Part shown: positions 25,424-35,612 of the stretch, piece by piece
Position numbering within the stretch: the first letter of the stretch is position 1
Layout of the letters: every line of letters begins with the position of its first letter
Origin: Hevea brasiliensis
Lineage: Eukaryota; Streptophyta; Magnoliopsida; Malpighiales; Euphorbiaceae
Length of the DNA: 64,000 nt
Direction: 5' to 3'
Assembly: GCF_030052815.1 (NCBI RefSeq)
Contig: NC_079510.1
Coordinates: forward strand, 25,604,823-25,668,822
The notes under the pieces: generated by a model
Database searches by the model: none
What the model was told of the DNA's origin: nothing
Seen by the model: the letters and a program-made list of their open reading frames with translations, nothing else
Made by a program: the position numbers and the translations under genes

Positions 25424-25721
25424 ACTCTTCCCCTCTAATTTAAATTTCGTCGACGAAATTTACCTGACTTAAGTAATCGTGGAGTTGCTACCTCCTTGCT
25501 TCTTCACTTCCTTGCATCGCCTCATCAATGTCTGGGTTCGGCTCCTCCTGAGCTTCCATAGCATATACCCATGGTGCCACCCTGACTTCGGGCCTTTCGA
25601 CTGTCTCAGAAACAATCTTCTGTGAAATGTCAGCCATCTCTGCTCTACCCGATCTTTTACCCCTTTGAATTGTAGGGGCAGGTCTATCAACTTGTACTAG
25701 AGTTGTTGAACCACTCCTCTG
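25424..25721 (-). pseudogene. Gag C-terminus and polypurine tract of gag-only element
   Basis: This is the end of the gag gene of 30379-31395, separated from it by the solo LTR 25727-30378. If the LTR and one duplication are left out, the frame runs on from the zinc knuckle (RDCP) through QRSGSTTLVQVDRPAPTIQ and RVAPWVYAMEAQEEPNPDID to a TAG at 25488-25490. The distance from the start at 31395 is then exactly 416 codons. About 45 bases on, the purine-rich tract (plus-strand pyrimidines 25424-25438) precedes the 3' LTR. There is no room for pol, so the element is gag-only by structure and not only by decay. Confidence 0.8.
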
Positions 25722-26395
25722 AGGGCTGGCACACCCTACTCCTCCGTAAGATGTAACATGATCCCGTAGTACACCTAATGAATTATCGTACTTCGCTTAC
25801 CGATAACCCATTAAATATACTACAAAGGATTTTAAAACAATTTTCATGAAATTAAATAGTGGTGGGAACGTTGAATATTTCTTAAAAAGCTTTTAAGTGA
25901 AATTTTGATCATGGATCAAATCATCGATTAAAATCTGGTATTACAAAAAAAAATTTTCAAATTTCGACAGAGTGTCAGCTGTATTTTGAGAAAACAGTTC
26001 TTCAAACCTGAAAAGGAAAACACTCCCAATATATTTTCTCAAATACAACTCCAATAAACTTCATTTCATCTCACAATTAAAATCTCAATAATCAAATCAA
26101 TTCATTTTCAAACCAACCTCATAATAAAAGTTTCATTGATTACAAGACTCAAAAATTAATATTACAAAATTATACAGGCAAATGAAATCTCAAATTTACA
26201 TTACAATAATTTGCATTTAATTACATACCAAATTATTTTATAAGAGTTTTTATACAACTGCTCAAATAATTTACATACATATTATTATATGCATACATCA
26301 AACCTATGTACATGGGTATACCTATGATATACCTGGAGCTGATCTGAATGTGTCTTCAAGAAAGCTTACTCAAGTGCTCTATGCTCTTTTCACCT

Positions 26396-26434
26396 GTGAC
26401 AGCTTACAAAGCTATCGCTGAGTGGTGAACTCAG
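26396..26434 (-). other. Twin-hairpin motif, family D LTR
   Basis: CTGAG/CTCAG (26418-26422/26430-26434) and GTGACAGC/GCTATCGC (26396-26403/26411-26418, one weakened pair). Confidence 0.55.
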
Positions 26435-26771
26435 TGGTGCACAACTATAACTTAAAACATAGTACAATATACCTTAGCAAAATTTCAGCAAATAATTTAG
26501 AAATCTGGATACTCATCAAATTCTAAAAATCAAAATATTTATTGCCAATAATATAAATCATTTGTATAAAATGACTTTGATCACGAAATTTAATTTATCA
26601 AATCACAACTAAACATTTTAGGTAATTCCAACAATTTATGGAAATAAAGATTGATTCTAATAAAATCAATTATGCATAAATTCCAATTGAAATCGAAATT
26701 CTTTACTATTCAAAAATCATTCTTTATCTCACTAACTATGCAAGACTAATTCGAAAGAGCCATCTCCGGGG

Positions 26772-26840
26772 TGATTCTAACTCCCTATGGTGGGGGAGGT
26801 CGAATCGGGATTCTAAATCCCTATGGTCGGGGAGGTCGAA
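26772..26840. repeat. Two-copy direct repeat in family D LTR
   Basis: Two units of ATTCTAACTCCCTATGGTGG type followed by GGGAGGTCGAATC. Minor differences between copies. Confidence 0.7.
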
Positions 26841-29800
26841 TCATCGTGCACAGTACACACCACAATAATGAAACTTTCGAAAGGGCCATAACAAAAAAAC
26901 TTAGATCTAACCTCTAATAAGAGGAGAATCTAAGCCTGTGCACGTACCATGGTAATCAAAACAAAGCTAACTCCATTGTCTCCCCAACAAATGAGAGAGA
27001 CGGGTAATAACTTAGTCAAGCATCTATAGTAAGATATAAAACAATATCATAAATCTCTTTGTCCTTTTTGTGAGCATAAGTCACAACACAATTCGATTCA
27101 AAGTTAATTCCAATATCCAATAATTTTTATGCTCATCACAATTCAAAACATAAATTTGTATTTTTCCATGCAAATTGGCCATCACAATTCAAAACATATT
27201 CTATTAAAATTTTTCAAAACATAATTTATTCAATCTACAACAACGCTTAATACTAGTTGAAATACCATTTCACAAAACTAAACTCAGGCATACGATACCA
27301 ATTTCAATAATCAGTGCAATAAATTCAATACTTGATAAACATAATACATAGGGGAAATAAAGTCATTTAATTATATGAAATATTAAAAAAAATCAATTAA
27401 AAACTAGTTGTGCACAAACCTTTGATGAGTCGCCTCTTGGCCTTGACTCAGTGGGTCTTTTCCCTTCCCAGTATCTTTTCTAACTAAAACACACAATTTA
27501 AAGTGTTTAAATACTCATTTAAATTGTTTCTAATAATAAGGTTCAATAATTAAATTTTATTAATATTATTCCTTTCATTAATCAACCTATAATGTTGACT
27601 ATTAATGCACACTAGGTGAATTATTTTTAATGTCACTAATATGTTCCATTTTTCATTCCTCACATGTTGACATATGTTGCTAATTTCATTTCAAAGCTTA
27701 TTGCATTTTATTGCAATTATTCAGATTTCATGGCTAATGTTTACTGTCTATTGGACCAAGCTACAGTGTAAATTTAACAGATTTCTCTTCATTAAATTGT
27801 TTCTCATTGTGTCTTCTTTAATTTTCCTTTTGAATCACTCCATTTGGAGTTCTATAACTTAAGTTATGGTCATTTAACCATAACTAGGTCAAAGTTAAAT
27901 TTTGACTTCCTTATTAGGTATTTTCGGTTCTGACTTTACTAATTTATTTGGACTATTTGTAATCACATTGAGGTCTAGCATTCTTCATAAGTATTGTTGC
28001 CCTATGTCTTAAGGTCAATCAAAAATTTTACTTGTAAGTTGTCAAGTCTTATAGAATTATTTATAGCCAAATTGTTGACTTGGACTCAAAGGTCTTATAT
28101 TGGCATGGTCCTTAATTAGGTCAATGGCTTTGACCTTAAATTCTGACCTTATACATTTATAATTTGAGGAAGTTGTCTAAAACAAAGTTTTAGGTCTCTT
28201 TCTTAGCTTTCCAGATTGGTATGGCTCATTATATTGGGAGATTTCTTGTGGAAGATATGCCTATTTGAATTTTCTGGACTTAATGGTCAATTGTACCAAT
28301 TCCAGATTTTATACATCAACTTGATCAAACTAATTGACCTATTTCTCTTGGTTTCTGGGTTTTGGTCCAGCTACTAATTTTGTAGATCTATGTCTTATTG
28401 AATTTTTGGCACTGATTTCAGGTCATTTGGAGTTTTTTGGAGCAAGTTATGGTCATTTTACTAATGCTGGTCAAGTTGCACTTATTTGACAATTCTAGGT
28501 CACTTTTAACTCAAAGTCAATTCGGCTAGTTTTTGTAACCCAACTTTGGTGATCATTTTGACTTGGTAATTGGCATTTTTGGGCTTGGTGGTCTTCATCA
28601 AAGTTGTAGCTCTATGCAACGGTATAAATTTCAGGTCATTTGGACCAGTTTTGAGTGAGTTATGGGCAAAACACTGGCTACTGTTCATATGGTCAAAAAT
28701 CTGGGTTGCAAATTGCCAATTCTGGATTAGGTCACTTTTTGAGTCACTTTCTGGATAGAATTTTGGTATGCTTTCAACATAAAAGTTGGCCTATTTTATG
28801 TCTAGTTTTGCCTCCAATTGGCCTCATACCAATTGGGATCACAAATTTTCACTTATAGCCCAATTTGCATACTGCCCTCACTAACCTAAATCTGCATTTG
28901 AGAATTTACACTTCTAATGTTTACCATTCACATTTCAATTTGGTCAAATGACCAACAATAACTCAATTTGGTAATTTGTCTAGCAAAAATTCAGTTTAAT
29001 GAAATCAACTGTCCAACAATACTCAAATCACTTCAACATCCAGCAGCAATTCAATTCCATTCAATCAAATTTCCAACAATTTATTCAAGTCTCCAAACCC
29101 TAATCTAATTGATCAAACCAATAATGTACATTCCATTAACTAATCACTCAACATTAATATACATAAAATTTATACTCTCCTAAGTACATCAAAGCTGGCC
29201 ACTTATACATTTACTTCAATCTTCCATATACAATTCACAACCTTACTCAATTTAAGCATACACATAAAATTAAATTACTAATGCATGTAATTAGCCTAAT
29301 TAACTTCATTACCCATCAAATTCATGTGATAACAACTCAAACTTCTTCAATATCCATGGTTGCCAAACTTGGACACTTGTAAATACTCATGAAATCCTTC
29401 AATTTCTTCCATAAATCAACTCATCTCAACCTTCACACAAACTTTACTTAAGAAAGGAAGGAGTTTGGACATTTACCTCTTTTTGAAGCTTGTTAAATCT
29501 TCACTAAAACTCCTTCTTTTTGCTCCCAATATGCTGCCTAAGGTGTGCACACAAGAATTAGTGAAGGAAGGTATAAAGAAAATGGCTTGAATCATGGAGA
29601 TTTTGAGCTTGAAATTGGGGCAGCCATGGATGACATTTGAGAGAACTTGGTTCGGCTTGGAGAAAAATGTAAAAGAAGAAGATGGAGTTAGTGGAGTTGG
29701 CTATCCACTAAGCCTTATATAGGTCCCTTAATATGTTTAAATATCCCTTAGTGCTCCACTTAAGTTTGATTAATCAATATTATATGTTAAAGTTTTAATT

Positions 29801-30378
29801 ATTCAATTTATATCCCATTTCTTTCATCATTTATATTATGTACCACAATTTTAAATTTTCATGACATTTTCAAAGTGTGTTATCACTCATTTTTAATGGA
29901 CATTGAGGTCAAAAGGCAACTCTAGGTGTCAAATTACCGAAATGCCCCTCTTCGGGTTGCATTTCCGATTTTTCGGTAACACCAATTTTTATCGATTTCT
30001 TGAATTTTTCGTTTTTCTTTATACTAATTTTTTAATTTTCTTTGACATTTCCAATGTCAATTATACTTCAATAAGTATTTAATTATGTCTCGAAACTTAA
30101 TTCCAAGGGTTCTCCGTGGTCCTAGGGTCAGCTATTGCCTGCGCCGTAACTTCCCGGTGCGGTCACCCATCGCTTCGGTGTCGGCTCGTTTAACTTAGTT
30201 TCACTTTCTCTCTTTTATTTTTCATTAATTTTTCTTGTATTTTTTTTTTATTTATTTCATCATTTTATGCTTGTTTATTATCACGGAAGTGTAGTTCCAG
30301 ACATCCTGACTTGTCCAAACCGACATTAGGTCACCGGAGTAGTCGAATGTACAGACTACATAAAGTGAGGGCATTACA

Positions 30379-31395
30379 AGGGCAATCTCTTATGAAATGA
30401 TCTGTAGCCCCACACTTGAAACACTCTCCAGTTAACAGTCGACACTCCCCTCTGTGTCTCCTACCACAGTGCATACATTCAGGCACTGGGGCTTATCACC
30501 TTGTTACTGTGCCCGGGGAGCTAGCTATAGATATCCCAGTCTGGCCTCTCTAGCCCTGTGCCTGGTCTTGTGAACCAGAACCCTTAAGCTTCTTACTATC
30601 AGTCGATATACTTGACTGCCCTGGTCCAAATTCCCTCATACGCTGCCTATCTTTCCTATTTTGTTCACTTATTCTGACCCTTTCCACTTTCAGTGGGGCT
30701 TCAACCAATTTTGTGAAGTCCGTAATCCCCAAGGCAGTGATCATTATTTTGATGTTGTCATTTAGCCCCTCTTCAAACCTTCTACACCTCTCAGCTTGTG
30801 TGAGGACTATCTCCTTTCCATATCTACTCAATCTCACAAATTCTCTCTCATATTCTGCTACAGTCAGTTGTCTCTGTCTCAAGCTAATAAACTCTCTTCT
30901 TCTATCTTCTAGGTACACACTTCCCACTTACTTCTTCCTAAACTCAGCGAGGAAGAAATCCCAAGTTATCAGCTCTGGCCGGACCTCACTAGATACTGTG
31001 TCCCACCACTGATAGGCATCATCTTGAAGTAGGGACACAGCACCCTCCAAGTTCTGCTCTGGGGTGCAATGGAGTTGCTTTAATACCCTTATGATGTGGT
31101 CTAGCCAATTCTCAGCCACCACCGAGTTATCTTCTTTCTTACCCATGAAGTATATAGCCCCAAATTTTTTTAGCTTTTCTAAATGTGACTTCTGCTGTGG
31201 AGGTGGTGGTGGTGGTGGCATTACCCCTGCCATTTGTCTGAAAAACTCGGACATTTGCTGAAACATAGCTGGCGGAGGCTGTGCAGGCACTACTGGTGCT
31301 GGTGGAGCATGTTCTCTCTGGTCCCCAGTCTCAGCTGCAGATGGAGTATGACTCTCCACTTCCTCATCTACTGCTCTCTGTGACATGGGGTCCAT
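30379..31395 (-). pseudogene. Gag of the gag-only element (N-terminal and zinc-knuckle part)
   Basis: Capsid/nucleocapsid gene on the minus strand, starting MDPMSQRAVDEEVESH at 31395, the same N-terminus as the chromovirus gag at 3703. Capsid motifs: FMGKKEDNSVVAENWLDHI, DDAYQWWD, YLEDRRREFISLRQRQL, EYEREFVRLSRYGKEIV, RCRRFEEGLNDNIKI. The knuckle CFKCGATDHFIRDC (CX2CX4HX4C) ends at the insertion of the family D solo LTR. In-frame stops are at 30928-30930, 30550-30552 and 30493-30498 (two), with no frameshift. The gene is broken only by point stops and the insertion, which suggests a younger or better kept gag than that of the chromovirus. The C-terminus is at 25488-25721. Confidence 0.9.
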
Positions 31396-31505
31396 ATTCT
31401 AATCAAAAGAAGAAAGACAAACAGATCTGCATTAGTGTCACATCGACTCTTACAAATACAATGCATGGTATGGACTCAATCTAGACCCAGAAACGCCTAA
31501 ACCGT

Positions 31506-31517
31506 ACTCTAATACCA
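31506..31517 (-). other. Primer-binding site of gag-only element
   Basis: Minus-strand TGGTATTAGAGT lies six bases from the 5' LTR end. It shares the TTAGAG variant with the chromovirus primer site at 3581. Confidence 0.75.
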
Positions 31518-31522
31518 CTAAA

Positions 31523-34500
31523 TGTGACACTCCTTGCCCGTCTACAGTATAGCCGACCAAGATATACCACACAGTGTACCGGAACACCATATTTTATCTC
31601 AATTATTTTTATCCTTCCTTAATTTATTTCTTCATGGTTATGAAGTGTAATTTGTGAAATTTAACTCATTTAAGTCATTTATTGAAATTATAAATTCATT
31701 TGAGGTTCCGAAAATTTTTTAGAAAATCCGACAGAGTACCGGCTAAAAATGAATAAAACAGTTCTTTTGAAACTGTGAAAAACACTTCCAATGCATTTTC
31801 AATCATTCTCAAACTCCATTATATCAACATAATCTCAATATTTCTCAACCATTTCTCAAAAATTCTTTTATTTATCATTCATTCATTTCACATGACAATC
31901 ATGTACAAATCATAAATAAATACTAAACTTTCATTTATAAACATAAATTACAAATATTTGCATTAATACCAAAATATATTATATGAGTTTCAACTATACA
32001 TGATAAAAATAAAAGTTTAATTACAAAATACAAATAATACAAAATACCAAAATGGGACCTAGTATCCTACCAATGCACTGAAGTCTCTGAGGTGACACGA
32101 ACACTATACAGATATGTGAACACGCCTCACCCAGTCTGTGGTCTGTTGGGCTCTCTGTCAGTCTCTCCAGAACCTACGCGTTGCAAAAGCGACGTGCTAA
32201 GCATAAAGCTTAGTGATGCCAATAATATAAGGAAATATAATATGCAAATAAAAGGAAAAATTTCCTAATTGTTGTGCTTATAAGAAATAAATAATTACTA
32301 ACTTATTGTTTAGTCGAAGGCTAATTACATCTTATGATATTAACTCTTTCTAGCATTTTATTAATCGTTTTCTTGATAATTTTAAGCCTTTTTTTATTGT
32401 ATTCATTCTTGTTATTTATCTTGATATTTAATTTCCTTACTTCCTTTAATAATCAATTCAATTACATTTATACTTTTCAATGCCCAAGTAACCTATACAA
32501 ATTGACCGGATTGGATAAACGGGTAAACTAGCACTGGGTACTAGGTACCTCGGGCCGTCACACCATCGGTCACAATGTGTCTCCCCGTGTACAAATAGAA
32601 TGGCTAATAAGCCATAAAAACAATAAGGCATAAAGCCAAGTATAACATCATAATCAGTATAGCAATAGGCTATCATATCATAGAATGGCATGAAGCTATA
32701 CACAGTACTGCTATCAGAACCCTATTGGCATGCCAACCTATCCAAACCAATCACACTAGGCCTACTAGGGCATATTACAAAGTTATTTTTTTGAATATTT
32801 GTACTTAACATGTAAGGTTACTATTCATTTGGTCATTTAAGTCAAAATATTGACTTTCTCATATATAATAGTTACATGAGTCTTAATCACATAGATTTAC
32901 CACATTTTGGTTTCCAAAAGTGTTGGCATTAGTTGCCAATCCATACTTCTAACCAATGGAAAATAAGTTAAAAATTTTAGTTTTGGGTGCTAGAGTTCAC
33001 TATTCCATTAGGCCATTCTACAGTGAGAATTTGGCCAAGTGTTCTTGATCAAAGTTGTTCCTTATTGTGTCTAGTTATATTTTACTTTTTGAATCACCCC
33101 ATTTGGAGTTTTCTAGCTCAAGTTATGGCTATTTCACCATAACTGGTCGGATTGCCTTTACGCAGAATTTCTGGGCAATTTTTGGTTCTGCCAGATTTGG
33201 TAGTTCTATTTTGGCTAGCAATTTCATTTAGTTAAGTCCAGAATTTGAGTTTATATTCTAACATGAAAGTTGTTTTAATTTTCCTAAGCTTTCCATTGAT
33301 ATAAATTTCAAGTCAATTGGACCTTTCTACACTGAGTTATGGCCAAATGAATGAACACTATTCATTTGGTCATTTTGCACAGGCAAAATTGGTGCTACCC
33401 GGATTTGGTCAATTTTTAGGGCATCCTAAGTTTATTTTCTGGACAGAGTTCCTTCAATAAAGTTGTGCTATTATGTGTTCAATTTCATGTCTAATTGGCC
33501 TTGCACCAATTGAACCTACACAACTCAAGTTATAGCTGCCCAAACATGCTGGACTCACATTCAGACCTACAGGGCACTCAAGGCAGCACACCCAACCTCA
33601 AATCCAAAGCTACAATACACTTCAATTCCTCATTATACTCAGCCAAATGGTCACTAATTGACCATTAGAACTTCCATTCACCCACACATGAGCAAAATCC
33701 AAATTTTGTGCCCAAACCCTAACTCCAACAATCTCAATTCTCTATATACATACAATCCATAAATTAAAACACCAAAATCATGTTCAATGGCAGCCATACA
33801 CAACTATTATACAATCAAGTTGATGAAATCCTAAGGTACCCTAAGGTTGCTGAAATTTCATGGGACAAGTTCATACATCCTTAATTCATTTTTCATCAAA
33901 TTTTTAACTTAACTCAACTTAGTTTCATGCTTAGAAAAGAGTGGAAGCAAGAAAATTGGCACTAACCTTGTTGGAGTTACTCCCAAGCTTGCCAAAACCT
34001 TTCTTTTTCCTCTTCTTTTTGCTGCCTAGTGGTGATTTAAGGTGTAAGAATCAAATTTAATGAAGAGAGTAGGTGATTCTATGGTAGAAAATCAAGGTTT
34101 GATAAGCTCATGGAAGAGCATCAATGGTGGTTTCTCTCTCTAGGGAATTTTGGCTAAGAAGACAAATGAGGGAGATGAGAAAATTTTGTGTATTTATCTC
34201 TAATTTTATCTCTTAAATAAATTTGTCAAATGGTGATTGGTGGAAAGAATTTAATTGCATCATGCTTACACATGCATGATGTCATTATTAAACTTTTTAA
34301 TTTTATTTTATTTTCTTTTCTTTTCTACTCATTTTTAATTAAATTTTTAGTAATATTTATTCATATTTTATGTCATAATAATTATTTAGTTAACTGGACA
34401 AGTTGGCTAAAAATCATCTCTAAATACGAAATGACCAAAATGCCCTCCATTTGGCTTATTGAGCCAAAATCGTCTGTACCGATCTCAAAAATTTTCTAAG

Positions 34501-34828
34501 TATTTTCTTGGCATCCTAATGCCATCGAAACCTCAATGACTCTTCCCTGAAGTCCCAAAAATTATTTCATAAATTTTCTCCTACGTTTAGGGCTCCTAGC
34601 TGCGAGGATCGCAACTTCCCACTGGGTTACCCATCGCTAGGGCACCGGCTCATTTAACTTGGTTGTATTTTATTTCTAAAATTTTTCCTAAATTTTTTTT
34701 ATTCGTATTTGAATTATTTAGAACTCCTCACTCTAGTCTAAATATTTTTCCAGAAGTTCTAGCTGTCCGGACCAACACTGATCACCGGAACATAGAATGT
34801 ACGGAATTGCTACAGTGAGGATGTTACA
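31523..34828 (-). repeat. 5' LTR of gag-only element, complete, 3306 bp
   Basis: On the plus strand it starts TGTGACACTCC and ends GAGGATGTTACA. It has a twin hairpin at about 32177-32213, the 'cataaagcc' block at about 32627, GACCTTTCTACACTGAGTTA modules near 33320, and the shared CCGGACCAACACTGATCACC block near 34767. Beyond it, at 34829, copia gag begins. Confidence 0.9.
32177..32213 (-). other. Twin-hairpin motif, gag-element LTR
   Basis: CTAAGC/GCTTAG (32197-32202/32208-32213), with the second stem around GTTGC/GCGAC (about 32180-32193). The deletion in the 3' LTR copy ends just here (15146). Confidence 0.5.
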
Positions 34829-35140
34829 ATAGAACATATCTTTCATAAGTTTAAGGAATTTTTTTTGCATTTTCAATTTGTGGAATTGTAGTCTTAATGT
34901 TATTGGCAATAGTCATTAGCAAAAACATAAGACTCAATTTATTTACCAATTCCTATTGCTTATGGTATAACTTCTCTTCCTCACTGCTTGTATCCATAAT
35001 AGCAACGAGTTAACCTTCCAATAATGGGAAGTTAAGGTCCAAGACACCTAAATGGAACTTGACTTGCTCACACTATTCAAAGAAGTTCAACCCATTAAAA
35101 CAATAACAGACTAAGCTTGCAAATGAAGAGAAAAGGCTGT
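34829..35140 (-). pseudogene. Copia gag remnant (5' part)
   Basis: On the minus strand the pieces CEQVKFHLGVLDLNFPLLEG, SEEEKLYHK, LSLMFLLMTIANNIKTTIPQ and IENAKK match the start of the Ty1/copia gag family (gag polyprotein of copia type). Stops interrupt it. It is cut at 34829 by the gag-only element's LTR and belongs with the copia pol at 11972-15145. Confidence 0.75.
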
Positions 35141-35612
35141 AATATTATATTTATATGCTCAAAATAGATTAAGATAACTTTAACAATTAGAGTATACTAT
35201 AGTTCTTCTTTGGGTAGAGATACTATAATATACTATTCTAAATTAAATGCCTTTAAACTTGATTTAATAATAATTAACTTACATCAAATATACATGTTAT
35301 CTTTGGACATCCAATATATATTTCATAAAATATTATTATCCTCATAATTCTCACTGTCATAGAATAATTGATTTACTTTTAGGTAAAACCCTTAAATTCT
35401 GATGACTAGTGGGTATCAATTAATTCATTTTTCATCATAGGCATCTATTAGTATGGATAATTGATAATTTTTATATGTAAGTAAATATCATTCGTAGTTC
35501 GACCACTTTAGTGACTAACAAAACTATTTATTTTATTTTATTTTAATTTAGCCACTTTGGTGACTAACAAACAAAAACAAATATCATAAGGTATGCATAT
35601 AAATTATGTATT
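35141..35612. other. AT-rich, no gene seen
   Basis: Probably the copia leader/LTR or old intergenic DNA. It contains a short direct repeat 'ccacttTAGTGACTAACAAA' type at about 35503 and 35550. No confident LTR ends. Confidence 0.5.

Larger units (their letters stand above)
25727..30378 (-). mobile_element. Solo LTR, family D, 4652 bp
   Basis: On the plus strand it starts TGGCACACCC (canonical TGTCACACCC) and ends GAGGGCATTACA. The 5-bp duplication agggc is at 25722-25726 and 30379-30383, inside the zinc-knuckle region of gag. It is the largest LTR here. It has the family-wide twin hairpin (26396-26434), a two-copy repeat at about 26772-26840, the 'cataact...actccatttggag' modules and the GTCCAAACCGACATTAGGTC block at about 30313. 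No gene was recognised; the frames at 27674, 28506 and 28570 are chance frames. Confidence 0.92.
15146..34828 (-). mobile_element. Gag-only (TR-GAG-like) LTR element, non-autonomous
   Basis: On the minus strand: 5' LTR 34828-31523 (3306 bp), primer-binding site 31517-31506, a single gag gene from 31395, polypurine tract at about 25438-25424, and 3' LTR 25423-15146. The 3' LTR lost its last ~690 bp and carries nested insertions. Without the solo LTR at 25727-30378 the internal region is only about 1.4 kb and holds gag alone; there is no protease, RT or integrase. The family resembles the chromovirus at 2720-11533 in gag start, primer site and LTR blocks, so that element type is a plausible helper. 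Gag-only elements of this kind are known as TR-GAGs. Confidence 0.82.
11972..35140 (-). mobile_element. Decayed Ty1/copia element, split by nested insertions
   Basis: Minus-strand copia domains flank the gag-only element: gag start at 34829-35140 on the right; gag-pre-integrase, integrase, RT and RNase H at 11972-15145 on the left. The middle (rest of gag, protease) and the end of the intruding LTR are missing at about 15146, so a deletion followed the insertion. No copia LTR could be identified with confidence. All frames are heavily broken; this is an old copy. Confidence 0.75.
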
